Shown one piece after another: positions 1 to 12,542 of a DNA stretch of 64,000 bases (its first letter is position 1; each line of letters begins with the position of its first letter). Where the stretch lies: the NCBI GenBank assembly GCA_036346355.1, contig CM070570.1, positions 5,774,649 to 5,838,648 of the forward strand. Reading direction: 5' to 3'. The position numbers and the translations under genes were made by a program. The notes beneath the pieces are model-generated. The model made no database searches. It saw only the letters and a list, made by a program, of their open reading frames with translations, and was not told where the DNA came from. Source of the DNA: Rhipidocladum racemiflorum (lineage: Eukaryota; Streptophyta; Magnoliopsida; Poales; Poaceae).

Positions 1-109
1 GCATAGTTTTTGTGTCTACAGTCAAATAGTGTTACAGTTGCCCTGTGCATGTATTTATTTAAAGTGTCATGGTGCTAGTCTGCTAGATGCATCTATTAAT
101 TGAAAATAC

Positions 110-3100
110 CTGAATGAATTTGAAGACATAGATGAATGAGTTCCTCTTCATCAGCAGGCGCTGCCACTGGAAGTTGGACCTGAGAAGCTCAAGCCTCTTG
201 ACACCATAGTTTGATGTTGAAAGAGCGGCAGGATGATTACGATGTCTATTGTATGGCACATCTAATTCCTCGTGCAACCTCCTACCAATAATAAATGTTT
301 TAAAGGCTTCGGCAAATTTTGATACAGACACAAACTGGTATGGATAATTATAGTGGCACCAGTATTGTTGTTGATCTTTCTTGGACAAAACCTGCAACAC
401 AAGAAACATGAATATACAAGAAAAACCCAGTTGGCATAAATACACAAACATAGAAAGAGTACAACTGCCTACTTCTTGCAAAAAATCAGCCACATTTTTC
501 CTCTCAGGGCACCTGAATCCCATAGCAGCAAAAAATTCAACAGCATATTCACGTGGTCCCTGATATACAATTTGGCCTTCAGATATAAGAATAACGTCAT
601 CAAATAGCTCATAAGTTTCGGGAGACGGCTGCAGCAGGGATATGATTGTAGTGCCATCCAGAGCATGCGTAGAATGTCTTAGGTACTTGATAATCTGATA
701 TGTGGTTGCACTATCAAGGCCAGTTGATATCTCATCCATGAACAGAACGCGAGCAGACCCAACTAGCAATTCACCTGCAAAAGCAACCAATATCAGCATA
801 GTCGAACGCCACAAGAAGCGTGCAAATCTTGCAATAGTCCAAATTCAACAACCAACACCACCAAATGCCCCTAATATAAATAGTAGTAACATGCAGCAAC
901 CTGTTGTCAGGCGCTTCTTTTGTCCCCCGGAGATTCCCTTGATCATCTCATCTCCAACAATGGTGTCAGCACAGATGTCCAGCCCTAAAATCTTGGCTAG
1001 ATCAAACTTAGCAATTCAGAAATCTCACCAGAATCAAGTAATCAAGATGTTTTAAAAAAAAGAATGATCATGTGGATGAACTTGTAAAAAAGTAACAAAC
1101 CAAAAAAGAAGCACTTCACCATAAAAAAAAGCACACAAACAACCATTTTTTTTTAACAAAAAAAGAAAGAGTAGTCGCACTAACAATATTTTAAATATAA
1201 CAGTTTAAAAGGGAGATTCACACAAGAAATTAGGAAAAATAATGTGATCAACAAAAAAGAATAGGACAAATGCCATAATACATGCATGCTACTATGGAGT
1301 CCAAATATAAAAAAGCAAACATTTGAGACTGGCCAAATGAAATAAACAAATGACTGAAAGAGATACATCACATACCTTCATTATATACTCTGCCACAAGA
1401 CTTGTCTGCTTACCCTCAAGAGCCAATGCCTGAAAAATAGGAGTGCAAAGTATGATACAATCGCCAGTGAATTAGTGTGGGTACGTCCAAAGCTAGCAGG
1501 ATGTAATCTACCTTCATGAATACATCAAGGTCCTCATCAGGCTTTATCCCGGCGTTTTTTTCTCTCCTCAAAAGTTCGACAAGCATATCTACAAGTCGTT
1601 TGATGTCAAAGAGGAACCTATCAAGGAACAAAGCCAATGAAATTGTGGTGCAATTACCTACCATACTTTATTCCAACACCCTGACAGCGCCCAGCAAACT
1701 CTAGGGTTTCTCTGACTGTCATCTCTGAAGCATGCCAGTCTTGCTGACTGACATAAGCAGATGTTCGTTGAGGCACAAATTCGTTTAGATGGTGGCCGTT
1801 GTAAGTAATGTTCCCAGACATCTACAATAAATTGGGTGTTAATATTCAGTAATAATATATTTCCCACATATTGTACCATGATTGGTAGGGTCATTATGCT
1901 TATCAGAACAGTTACAACATAGAAACAGTATTCTAATATGAGGGAGAAGAGCGTTTGATCAGATAGCCATTTTCTGGCTACATGAGATGTCAATCACCAC
2001 CCCTCTTGTCATCAACTGATAGATACAGAATTGGTTGAGTGGGATCAGATAGCAAAGATTTGCCAATCATCTTTGAATTGCAAGAATTAGAAGGAAATCT
2101 AATTGATATGCTATGGCACACCTTCAGTCCAGGACCGAGTCGTCCGGCAAGGGCCAAAAGCAAGGTGGTCTTCCCGGAACTTGGAGGACCCAAAAGCAGT
2201 GTCATTCTGCAGCAAGAAAACAGTTATCCAATCTATCAAAGCTTATTTGATTCACCAGAAAGCAGAGGCTGCTCTTCAAGTGTACCTTGATGGACGAATG
2301 ATCCCACTAACGTTATCCAATATCGGCAATTTAACTCTTCCCCCTCGGTAGATCCTCAGATGCCTCAGAAATGCCTTTTAAAGAAATAAAAACAAGCATG
2401 TCAAGATCTAGAATCTATTATCTGTGCAGCCTCTCTCAAGAACTCCATAAAAAGAAAACCTCCAGTGAGCATTTGCAATTTGTGATGGACCTCTTACAGA
2501 TTAAACCCCAGTTTTACAGAGTAAAACTAGTGTGGTCAATTTACTGCTTGACCGTTACTTTCACTGGGGAATTACTAGAGAACTAAGACAGAAGGAAAAT
2601 TTTGCACTAGTGTGGATCACCGGCCAACCTCTGTCATGTTGCAGATGAAGTTTGGGATGGTGGGCAGCGCCCTGCTCCCGACATGGACGTACGCGTCCAC
2701 CGTCAGATCCTCGTACCTCACCTCGATCTTGGGGAACTCTATTTGCACCCTGCAGCGCCCGGAGAAGAAAAAAAACACGAAGGCTTTCAGTTCAGAGCCC
2801 AGAAACAGAATTTACCAACGGTAGAAGCAAACTCGAATATTTTTACCCCAAACCAGGACCAACACAAGCAGCTGATCAATTCTAGTTGCAACTACTAATA
2901 GCACCACGCTTAAGAGTGAAGACTCTATAGCATAGTTATCAATGTACCGATCGGTATGACTAGTATGTGCTACTTCATCACCTAAACCGGTATAAAGTAG
3001 CCCTATCAGCCTCGATAACAGTTAATACCAGCTCAATACTGGTTAACTAGCAAATTTACCCGCACAATTGCGCGGCTAGATATTATGATATGATTATCCT

Positions 3101-4655
3101 TGATATATAACTATATTTTCTATAATTGTGTATTTTTTATATAACTCTAATATCTATATAGATTAATATGCACCGTAATAATCTGATCCCACCAAAATAA
3201 GTGGTGGAGATCTTTAGACTCCTTCTTTTAACCTAAACCATTATCGTATAGAATCCAATTTCTATTTTTTTAGCTATTTTGTGTAATATAAATGATACAA
3301 ACTCTTTCTTTTAATCTACACCGTTATAATCTAGATCGTTATAATCTAGATCGTGTATTATGCAATACACAAACTCTTTCTTTTAATACAGACCGTTATA
3401 ATCTGAACTCACCACGATCAATGGTGTAGATCTTTCTTTTTTCCTCCGATTAATGTAGGAATTTCTAGCCTTGAGAGCGAATGTGGTGGCTTCTTTTGCA
3501 TCTACTTTAATATTATAATAAATACCGGTCATACCAACTTCGATATCAAAAATACCGGACATACCGACTTCGATATCATATAATACCAATCATACCAGTG
3601 GAATTAAAATATCATTTATTGAACTATATGCTATATTTAATATAACGACAATGTATTTAAAATAATATTATAAATGAAATTTGATGTGCATATAATCAAA
3701 CATGTATATACTTATAAATATATATTATTATAGCAAGTCGGTACAAACCGGTACCGAAATGTATCTTTTAAAACCCAAATCGATATGTATTACTGACAAG
3801 CATGCTCCAGAGTCCAATGTGATCTAGCCGGTGGACCCGACGCATGCATGCCGTGCGCATCGTCTTCGGGGCACTACGATAAGAAGCAAGCGTACAAAAG
3901 ACCAGGAACGAAAGGCCCACGTGTCAGCCGCTCCAACCATTGGCATCTAGAGGCTTCTTCTTTTTTGAAACAAGAGCATCTAGAAGCGTCTTCTTTTTTG
4001 AAACAAGCGCATCTAGAAGCTTCGCCTGATCATGGAGCAACCTGTTTTCCGCAGCAGCAACTCCCAGTCTTCTAGTTCTAACCCCAACGGATGTGCCGGT
4101 TGGCCCCCCGTGTCAGGCAATGCAGTAGTGGGCCCCTCACGCCAGTCACCGCACATAACTGACCCAAGCAAGCGGTTCTAGAAGCTTCCACGCGAGCGCC
4201 GGACGCCGCACCCAAGCAAGCGCTTCTAGAAGCTTCTACACGAACGCCCGCGCGCCCGAACACACACATACGCCGAGGAGGCGAAGGGGACACGACGCTG
4301 GTGATGCATTGTTGGTTGCAAGAGCGAATGTACAATGTGTTAGTATTACTCACGCGTCGAAGCGGCTGCGTATGCGGCGGAAGAACTGCTCGGCATCGCC
4401 GGAGTCGGCGAGGAGGCGGTCGACGAGCGCGGTGCGGTCGCCGGAGGAGAGTCTTGCGACGTCGATCTCGCAGAGCGCGTCGTCCCCCTCGACCTCCCCC
4501 GCCGCGACGGCGACGGAGGGCGACCTGAGCAGCCCCCTCCTGGCGCGGGCGACGGTGGGGAGGCGCTGCAGCGCGGCCCATCGCAGCGCCTCTTGCTCGT
4601 CCTCCGCCTCCCGCCACGACCCCGACCGCGAGAACGCCGCCTCCGCCGCCCACAT
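110..4655 (-). CDS. ABCG31: Full-size ABCG (PDR) transporter, N-terminal half; partial at the left edge
   Basis: Ten coding exons can be joined in frame, with coordinates on the minus strand: 4655-4354, 2749-2629, 2374-2286, 2206-2122, 1821-1662, 1588-1512, 1429-1376, 991-901, 774-473 and 391-110. Every junction is GT/AG, and the total is 1563 nt or 521 codons, about a third of a PDR protein (usually around 1450 residues). The first exon begins MWAAEAAFSRSGSWRE, typical of grass PDR proteins. The first nucleotide-binding domain is complete: Walker A GPPSSGKTT at about residues 177-185, Q-loop VSQQD near 223-227, ABC signature ISGGQKKR near 316-323 and Walker B RVLFMDE near 335-341. The PDR-type LLQPSPE follows, where NBD1 of this family has Gln in place of the switch His. 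No frameshift or stop was seen. The membrane domain and NBD2 lie outside the window. By family knowledge it is a plasma-membrane ATP-driven exporter; similarity to barley Eibi1/ABCG31 suggests cuticle (cutin precursor) export. The exact paralogue is inferred from memory. Confidence 0.85.
2935..3800. repeat. AT-rich repeat-bearing insert in ABCG intron 1
   Basis: This stretch is rich in ACCGGT and CGGTAT words near both ends. It contains short imperfect direct repeats: three units around CTCTTTCTTTTAATC at about 3224-3410, and three units of about 30 bp around 3522-3595 built on ATACCGGTCATACC. No coding capacity was seen. It looks like a decayed transposon, but no terminal repeats or target duplication could be fixed. 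Confidence 0.35.
4010..4240. promoter_or_regulatory. Cluster of heat-shock-element-like sites in intron 1 of the ABCG gene
   Basis: Two perfect three-unit inverted arrays TTCnnGAAnnTTC lie at 4176-4188 and 4224-4236, and a two-unit GAAnnTTC at 4016-4023. They sit 118-340 bp inside intron 1, next to exon 1. A CACGTGTC (G-box/ABRE-like) sits at 3918-3925. The sites occur within short repeats (about 34-bp units around 3945-4022), so part of the clustering may come from duplication. Heat-shock-factor binding is inferred from the known consensus only. Confidence 0.4.
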
Positions 4656-7280
4656 CTCCGTCCCCTAGCCCCCCCTCCCCTCGCCAGCAGCGGAAGTAAG
4701 TGCTGGTGGTGGCAGGGTGGGTGGCGTGCGGTGGTGGGGGGATTTAAGGAGGGCGTACTGGCCATGGCAATGGAGGGTAGTTGGGTTGGATCCACCGACT
4801 CGCCGCATTTATGGCGCGCCTCCTCTCCCCTCGCTCGCTCTGCTCCTCTCTCTAATCCTTGGGGATTTAGAGGAAGATGGAAACCGAGGGAAAGGAGGGT
4901 TCGGCCGTTCGGGTCTGGTTGTTTTTACTTTGAATTTTTTAAAATGATTCTGAATTGTAGGGCAGAGAAACTGATTTTTTAAAATTCGAAATACAAAAGT
5001 ACATATAAAATAAATTATGGAATTTAGTATATATAAGTGGGCTGGATTATAAGAATCGAACCCTAAAATTTATTTTTTATTCAGCTTTTAAAGCTATAAT
5101 TCAGAATCAAAAGCTAAAACAAACATGCCCATCCTTTCAAGCTTAGACTCTTCGGTTAGGGCCCGAGTTTACTCCTTTTGAGGAATTTCTTGTGGTCTTT
5201 TCTTGAGCCCTTTTAATATTAGCTATCTTCTCTTTCTCTCTCTCTCTACTATTTAGCGGCCCATTTAGTTGGTCATGGTGAAATTTCACGAAATCTCAGC
5301 GAAATCTCGGATTTCGAACTCTCAGATTTTTATAATCCCGATGAAATTAAAAAAATGAAGAAAAAAAATCAAAGTACTACAATACCTATATTTTCGGTGA
5401 AATTTCGGTTTTTCGGTCGGATTTGACAGGATTGGATTCTTCACATTATTTATCGTGTGGAACAGTTTAGCCTATGCACATTAATTCTTAAGATCATAAA
5501 TTAATGACATTGTTTGTCTTCATTGCAACTGCTAGATCATCCACTTAGCCTATGCAAGTTCAGGTTTTCAATATAGGATTATACTGAAACAGGGCAAACA
5601 CATATAGCACATAACACAAATAGAATCTATGCCTCTACCATATTCATATGCTTCACATAAAATAGTAAAGTATGAATGAAGTTTATTATTTACCCTTTCA
5701 TTTGCTTCAAATTTGGTGCAATTTGTATTCATGGTGATGCCTAGAAGCAATATTCAACTCTTCTCTAAAAAATTGTATAGTTTTTGCAGTTTTCCTATGA
5801 TGCACATCTCTTTTCGTATGATCACATCAGATAAGTGAATTTCCTCCATAGTTTCATACATAATTGACCTCTATAGTGTCATAACTACCATAAAAAATTT
5901 CAAAAGTTTCTAATATAATTTGCACCATTTTATATATGGTTGAAATTTGCTGGTCAGCTTTTATCAGGACAGTAGTACTGTCAGAATTTTTAAATTTTTC
6001 TCATCATCTGAAAATTTTATAAGAATATTAATGATGTATCAGGACCATCCAAAAAAAATTCAAAAGTTTCTAACGTGGTTTGAACTATTTTTTATTCGGT
6101 TGAAATTTTTTAAAAAATTTCTCAAGATTGATCATCATCTAAAAATTTTATGGGAATATTATAGATGTGTTAGGATCATCCATAAAATTTTTAAAAGTTT
6201 CTAACGTATTTTGCACCATTTTCTATTTGGTTGAAATTTGTCGATCAGCCTTTTATCAGAACAGTAGCACTGTTAGATTGTTTAAAAATTCTTCGGCTTG
6301 ATCATCATCTGAAATTTCTATAAGAACATTAGTCATGTGTTAGGACCATCCAAAGAAATTTTCAAAATTGTTGACATCGTTTTAACCATTTTTTTGCTTA
6401 GTTAAAATTTTACCAAGATTTTAGCAATTTCAAACGTATTTTTGGATTTTTAGACGAAATTTTGGTTCAAAAAATTTTGGATTTGAATTTTCTTTTTTAA
6501 ATTTCATCCGGATTTCATCCGAAATAACGATATTTCAAAGAAATTTTGAATTTCAGAAGATAACAAAATATAAAACCGAAAACAAAAATTAGAACCTTGA
6601 TAACTCTCTTCCCTTCCTTCTCTTCTCTCCCGTTCTTTTTTCTTCTCTTCTCTTGTTTTGAGAAAGTAGTATTCTTGTGTACTTTGCATGGGTACTTACT
6701 TTTACAAGACCCGTAACAGGTCGGAGCAATGGCGTAATGCACGTAAATTAGTACATTTTCCCCCTCCAACTCCTGTGATACAGTGCTAGCAAGTACTGGT
6801 ACGAGCTAGTAAATTGATATGGTAGCAGTGGCGAAATTAGAAAATTTTTATTAGGGGTGTAAACTTTATGGGTAACTTTATAGTTTTGCACAGTAATTTC
6901 ATAACATTATAAATCCAACATATATATTTAAAATTTGCTAGAATTATAATGCAAATAATTAAAATCCCAAACATTAAAATAAAAATAAATTCATTAACAA
7001 ATTTAACCTACGTAAAAGATAATCTTACATCACTTTTCGATTTTTTAGAGATGCCGAAGCATATTCGGCACCCTAGTTCCACACCTGTATAGTTGCATTT
7101 CTTATCCTTTGCACGGATGATGACCCGTCAAGTCAGCCGAGCAGGAGACAAGGACATTTCAGCTAGCTTCCTTTCTCGCTGTCAAGTGAAATGAAATCAC
7201 TCAGCACATGGAGTAAGGCACCAAGGGATTAACGGACATGGAGATGGACTTGATCACCTTATTAGTATTACTGCTAAGTA
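4656..7280. other. Region upstream of the ABCG gene, no gene found
   Basis: The first few hundred bases should hold the 5' leader and promoter of the minus-strand transporter gene; a TATA-like CATAAATG on the minus strand near 4808-4815 is a weak candidate. From about 5280 to 6560 the sequence is AT-rich with many GAAATTTC words and degenerate repeats. A unit beginning near CATCATCTGAAAATTTT recurs at about 6004, 6131 and 6303. This part is probably an old transposon. No gene is supported. Confidence 0.4.
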
Positions 7281-7571
7281 CTCCCTCCGTCCAGAAATGA
7301 TCTTTGTATTAGCAAAATAAATAAATCCAGAAATGATCTTCATATTAACAAGTGGCGACTTCGTATATCATCCACATTTAATGTAGCAGCATGCAACTAC
7401 GAATCATTATACGCCAGCATGCAACTAGGAAAGCAATGCTTGGCCGCTATTGGTGGTTTGCATGCATGCGGGATCACAAAACGATGCACAACTCACACGA
7501 TATGGAGTAAATGAACTACATTGGTCTTTGTGTCTATAGCTTAAACGTAGATCATTTCTGGACGGAGGGAG
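7281..7571. mobile_element. Stowaway-type MITE
   Basis: The left end CTCCCTCCGTCCAGAAATGA and the right end TCATTTCTGGACGGAGGGAG are inverted copies, flanked on both sides by TA. The element is 291 bp and has no coding capacity. Ends and TA target duplication match the Tc1/mariner-derived Stowaway group. Confidence 0.85.
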
Positions 7572-7584
7572 TACTAGCAGGTAT

Positions 7585-7793
7585 TCCCTCCATCCTATTT
7601 ATGTAAGACATAACTCTTACCAACGTAGAAAACAAGGAAACACTTGCGTCGTGCAGAGCTCGAGGGGGTTAATGCATACATGCATGCGCATAAGAGATAC
7701 TATGAGAGAAGTTAAAACAGGAGTCGAAAAGGCATCACACCCTGTTTTTAGAACCTGAAAAAGAAATAATTATGTCTTAAATTTTAGGATAAA
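7585..7793. mobile_element. Degenerate Stowaway-like MITE
   Basis: The left end reads CCCTCCATCCTATTTATGTAAGACATAA-like sequence, and the right end is an imperfect inverted copy around GTCTTAAATTTTAGGATAAA. It has the form of the common Stowaway ends but both termini are mutated. It starts 14 bp after the preceding MITE. Confidence 0.45.
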
Positions 7794-8110
7794 GAGAGCA
7801 GTAGAAAAGAGGGCAAGAAACACACATGCGGCTAGGGTCGATCCTCTCTCGATTGGCAGTGTTGGGGGGCAAGATCGCCATGGTCATTTTGTTAATTGCC
7901 TCGGACCCTACGCAGCAATAAGTGAGGTGAGGCGAGGCGAGGCGACGTTGAATTGCCGGGCGCACGCAGCACCGCATTCATAGCCCCCTCCAACTGTAAT
8001 TGCATGCAGCAATTAATCCACCCATCAAGTTTGTCATCAGTGGATCGGACTACTCCTAGCTGCTGCTACCACTCACGGAGTCAGTTTACCAGCGACGAGC
8101 GGTAATTAAT

Positions 8111-8160
8111 ACTCCCTCCGTTCGAATGTACTCCGTGGTCATTTTTATAAGGTGAATTTT
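8111..8160. mobile_element. One-ended Stowaway-like fragment
   Basis: CTCCCTCCGTTCGAATGTAC is a typical Stowaway end, but no matching inverted end was found nearby. Treat it as a fragment. Confidence 0.3.
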
Positions 8161-8369
8161 GATTTTGTAAGGATTAAGATTACATTAAATTAAAAAAAAG
8201 TATGAGATAAAATAATTTAGATGTCCCTACTTAACTGTCTTAGAAGATGAAAGATATACTTTGTGTGGGTGGTAATAAATAATACGTATGATTCAGAGAG
8301 AATAAATAGGGGTATAGAAGAAAAGTCCTTATTAAAATTACATGCAAGCTTTATATTTGTGAATAGGAC

Positions 8370-8830
8370 CAGGGTTCCACTTATCGCTCGATATTCTTCG
8401 ATTTTCGCGATTTTCGAGCTTACCGAGCCGGCACGATATATAATACCGGTCGGTAAATCGATTAAATTCAAAAAAATAATTCAAAAAATTCAAAAATTTG
8501 AAAACATTTGTCCAACACAAATATCGCGATAATCGAGCCATATCGAGTGATTATCGAGGTATATCGACCGAAAATTGCTCAAAAAATCGACCGACGGGGA
8601 AGTTCACGTAATCGGCTAATTTTCAAGGAAAATATCGAGATAATCGAGCAATATCGAGCGATTATCGACCAAATATCGCGATTATCGACCAAATATCGAA
8701 ATTTTTGAATTTTTTTCAAAAAATTTGAATTTTCAAACCATTCGATTTTTATCGATTTTCGGCTCGATTTTGTCGATTTTCGAAATTCGATTTTCGGGCC
8801 GATTTTCGAAATTCGGTAAGTGGAACCCTG
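8370..8830. mobile_element. hAT-type MITE with CAGGGTTCC ends
   Basis: The ends CAGGGTTCCACTTA and TAAGTGGAACCCTG are perfect inverted repeats. The 8-bp target duplication AATAGGAC lies at 8362-8369 and 8831-8838. The 461-bp interior is packed with TCGATTTTCG and ATATCGCGAT-like words and codes for nothing recognisable. An 8-bp duplication with CAGGG ends points to the hAT superfamily. Confidence 0.88.
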
Positions 8831-10579
8831 AATAGGACCATTCAAAAAAAATAAGATTTTCAACGATCTTATTCATAAATTTCCTTCTGTTGATTTTTAC
8901 AAGGTTTAGTTGGTTTGCAATCTTGTTGAAAATTACTTTAAGACGTGCATCTATCTTTAATGTTAATTTCTCTCTTTTATCAATATTTATTTTCTTCTCT
9001 TTCCCAATCATTATGCATGAGTTACCTCACAAATTAACTAGCCTCTTATAATTCCAAAGGTCTTAATAGAAGGGTACTTTAGTCATTATCTTAGGTGCTT
9101 TTCTCAATCCTAGACCTTCCTTAATCTACCTACCCAATCAAATTACGCCCTATAAAAATCAAGGGAGGGATTATTTCACGTTCTAATTGTGATGTACACT
9201 TTATACCTCTAATAAATATCCAGATTTGCTTAATATTCTTTACATGTGTGTATTGAATATAGTGCTTAATTAGAGATAGTAATTAGATGCGATATAGTTA
9301 TTTTTAATATCTTTTTAGTCTATGTACCAAGAGAAATTACGACTTATAAACTTGAACGGCCGGGCATGTATAGTAGTAATGTATCAGCTGCGTCGTGCCG
9401 TGCGATGCAAATCATGTTACAGTTCATTGCAAACCACGTTACAGTTCATATATATCAGATGCTCATCTGAGAACGTACAACAATGTATAATACTCCTCCT
9501 ACACGATTGCACGCAGACGCCTGCCGGTGTACAGTAGACATATTGTTACTCTACAGGATGCATATGCCACTTGGTTGATCGACCCTTGTCCGCTGCATGC
9601 AGCATAAGTGCACGTACAACTGTACACCGAACTGTACTGTGAATGCAGATCTGGCTAGGCAAGATCAGATAGACGACCGTGATCGATGACGGGGCCATTA
9701 TATATGCGGTATGTGATCGATCGATATATACCCAAAGTTCATGTTTAAATGGGAGGTATATATATAGCACCCAGATAGTGAAACAATCGATCGAGCAACA
9801 ATTCAACATGCATGCATGCACGCGCAGCCGCTGCGAATGAATAGTTGATCAGACGGCTGTCGTCTATACCACTGTATATGCCCTAATACATTTGGTCGCC
9901 TGCCGGTCACCGGCGGATCTAACGGCCGGCCAGGGTGGACGACTGTTCGGGTTCTCTGGTGACGACGAGCCGTGTAGAATGCACCGTAGCTTAATTTGTA
10001 GAGGCAAACGCTATGAAATCGAAACTTTTTTTATCAACATTTTGTTCTAAACTGTCGGAATAATTAAATTAATTTGTTCGGGCTCCTAGAATTTTAGGGC
10101 TCCGCCACTGCTGCCGGATGCTGCTGATCATCCTCTTATGAGCCCTGCCTGCCAGATCACGAGCAGACAGATGCACGATGCAAAGTTTCCTCAACAGGAG
10201 GCAGGGGCACAGCTGCGTTGCATGGCTGAAGCTAAGCTCGAGCGAGTGCAACCAACGAGGCAACGACAACCACTAGAGAAATCGCAGACGCATTGATCCC
10301 AAATCCTCTTTACCACGGGCGTCCGGTGCTACTACTACGTACGTACTGCTACTTCTAGCTCTCTGGTTGAATTGGATGGATGAATGGCATGCAGTTATGG
10401 CCGAAGTTAGTGTACGTCAAGAGATCTTGGGACCATGCATGCACACACCACTGGTCACTGCTCACATGGCCTAGCTAGCTTTGGCTTGGCTAGCAACATT
10501 GCTGTAATAACCACTGGAGTACTGCTGTCTACTGTGGAGTCTCTTTTGGCTAGTCATGAGGAAGAGATCGACTCGTTGG
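8831..10579. other. Intergenic stretch, no gene found
   Basis: Only short random open frames are present. No RNA gene or paired transposon ends were recognised. The sequence around 10,010-10,115 ends in a GGGCTCCGCCACTG-like motif that resembles ends of repeats seen elsewhere in the window (about 7,070 and 42,000). Confidence 0.4.
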
Positions 10580-10982
10580 CAGGGTTCACCTTATCGAACA
10601 CGCGATTTTCGGATGAACAGTAAAATTCGATAATCGCAAAAATCGAACCGGAAATCGGTCGAAAATCGCAAAAATCGCATGAATTCAAAAATCAGATTTT
10701 TTTTTGAAAAAAATCAAATATCGTGGAAAATCGACGATTATCGGTGGAAAATCGACAGCCATGTTGAACTTTTTGTGCGGTCGATTTTTGTAGCGATTTT
10801 CGACGATATTTGGCGATAATCGCTCGATATGTCTCGATAATCGCGATATTTGCGTCATATAAATTTTTTTGAATTTTTGAATTTTTTTTTTTTGAATTTT
10901 TTCGGTTTACCGATCGGTAACTGATTTCGGCCGCCGTCGATAACGCGATTATCGGCGATTATCGTCGATAAATGGAACCCTG
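10580..10982. mobile_element. hAT-type MITE, relative of the 8.4-kb element
   Basis: It begins CAGGGTTCACCTTATCG and ends ATAAATGGAACCCTG. The flanking 8-bp duplication CTCGTTGG lies at 10572-10579 and 10983-10990. The interior has the same ATCGCGAT/TCGAAAATCG subterminal words as the element at 8370-8830, so both belong to one family. The element is 403 bp, noncoding. Confidence 0.87.
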
Positions 10983-11000
10983 CTCGTTGGCAACAAGATA

Positions 11001-11260
11001 CTCCCTCCAGTTTGCAAATACTTGTCGTTTTGGACATCGAGACGGTCTCCAAAATACGACTTTGACCATTAAAAATTATTGCATTTTATTTATAAAATGC
11101 ATTGAAATTATAATATTTTGAAAGCTCTTTTCACGATAAATCTATTTCTGTAACTTTTATGTGTTCAATCCAAATGGTTTAAAAGTTATTTATAGATAAA
11201 GTTCTAAAGCTTTGATTTAGGATAACTCCAAAACGACAAGTATTTACAAACTGTAGGGAG
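11001..11260. mobile_element. Stowaway-type MITE
   Basis: The left end CTCCCTCCAGTTTGCAAATA is an inverted copy of the right end, TATTTACAAACTGTAGGGAG, and TA flanks both sides. The subterminal ACTTGTCGTTTT/AAAACGACAAGT also pairs. It lies 10 bp after the target duplication of the neighbouring hAT MITE. Confidence 0.82.
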
Positions 11261-12542
11261 TAGAGATGTGTGTTCACTATGGAGAACCAGTCCTCTCCTG
11301 CCTGTAAAAAGGTGAGAGCTATCAATGCTGTCCTAAATGTGGCCAGATCAGCAAAGACCTATCCTGCGATGGGACCTACATATGTTAGTGGCAGTAGTAC
11401 CGGAGTAGTAGCACTACTAGTAAGTTCGAAGTACTACCAGATAAATATTCCCTTTATTCGCCTCTTGCTGTTCTTGCATATGCATGCTCCTGAGCCTTCG
11501 AAATCATCGATCCATTTTATGAATCTACTCCACATTGTTTGGCATTGGCAGCATGTGATGTGAGCTTGTATATTTTTGGTACATTTGTTGTTTACTCCAC
11601 TCCACTCGTTTTCATCCTAATGATTGATTGAACGGTAGTGTTACAGGGACAGTAGGGGTTGTTTTTAGTCCCTGCAGATCATCAGCCTACAATTCTGCTC
11701 AAGATTTATGAGTTAGTTGGGGGGCTCGGTAGTGGTTGACCCTGCTGCATCTGCAGACCACTGCAGTGCTCTGCACTGGCTCATAAACTTGCCCAAGAAT
11801 TTGGCGACACATGTTAGCAGCAGCTTAGTAGATGGCATCAGAGGACACCCAACCAATAAGAGAGCCCAACTTGATTAGTAGTAGGAGGAGGAGGGGGAGG
11901 AGTCCATAATTCAGGGACTTAATGCATTAAATTGCATTGCAATTGCATTGCAAGGACAAGTGCAGTGCCTCACCTGCTTTCTTCTGCAAACATTTACTCC
12001 CCGTAGCCCTATCTTTGAATGCATTTGCCTCACATGAGGCGTCCTCCTCCCAAAATGAATACCCTCTCTTGACTTGTTTCATCTGCCCTGGACCCTGGTT
12101 GTCATTTGCTATTGCAACCAATGTTCTTGCCAATTGCACTCTTGACATTTGATTTGAAGCTGGTGTGATCATTGTTGCCTGCTTGATTTTCTTGCCAATG
12201 CCTGCTGATATCTACTTAATTCGCCTATCCAGCGCACTGCCTTGCAAGGTGCAACCTACTCATGTTTCTTTCGGTGTGAAGAAGCGGTCATTTTCACCTG
12301 CTCCCTCCCAAGTTTGGAGGGCAATTGATGCGCCGCTAGCGCACATCCCTCTCATGCCTTTCCAGAAAAGAAGGAAGGGTGGAAGAAAATTGCTTTCATG
12401 GAACGGTGTTAATGTCGCAAGCCGATCACATGTCGCTGTGATCGATCAGGGCCGGTACGATGAAAAGGGCAGACGGACCGGTTGTAGAAAAAGATATGAG
12501 AGAAATGTGACCAGCAAAAGACAACAAATAGTGATACATATA
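11261..12542. other. Intergenic stretch, no gene found
   Basis: Only open frames without recognisable domains are present. A purine run lies near 11880-11905. No repeat ends could be paired. Confidence 0.35.

Noticed and set aside
4078..4800. Several long open frames on both strands over the ABCG first exon
   Set aside because: They are shadows created by GC-rich codons. Only the frame 4655-4354 joins to the conserved PDR exons.
6504..6770. Lysine/arginine/glutamate-rich frames on the minus strand
   Set aside because: Produced by a TTCTCTTCTC pyrimidine tract; no domain.
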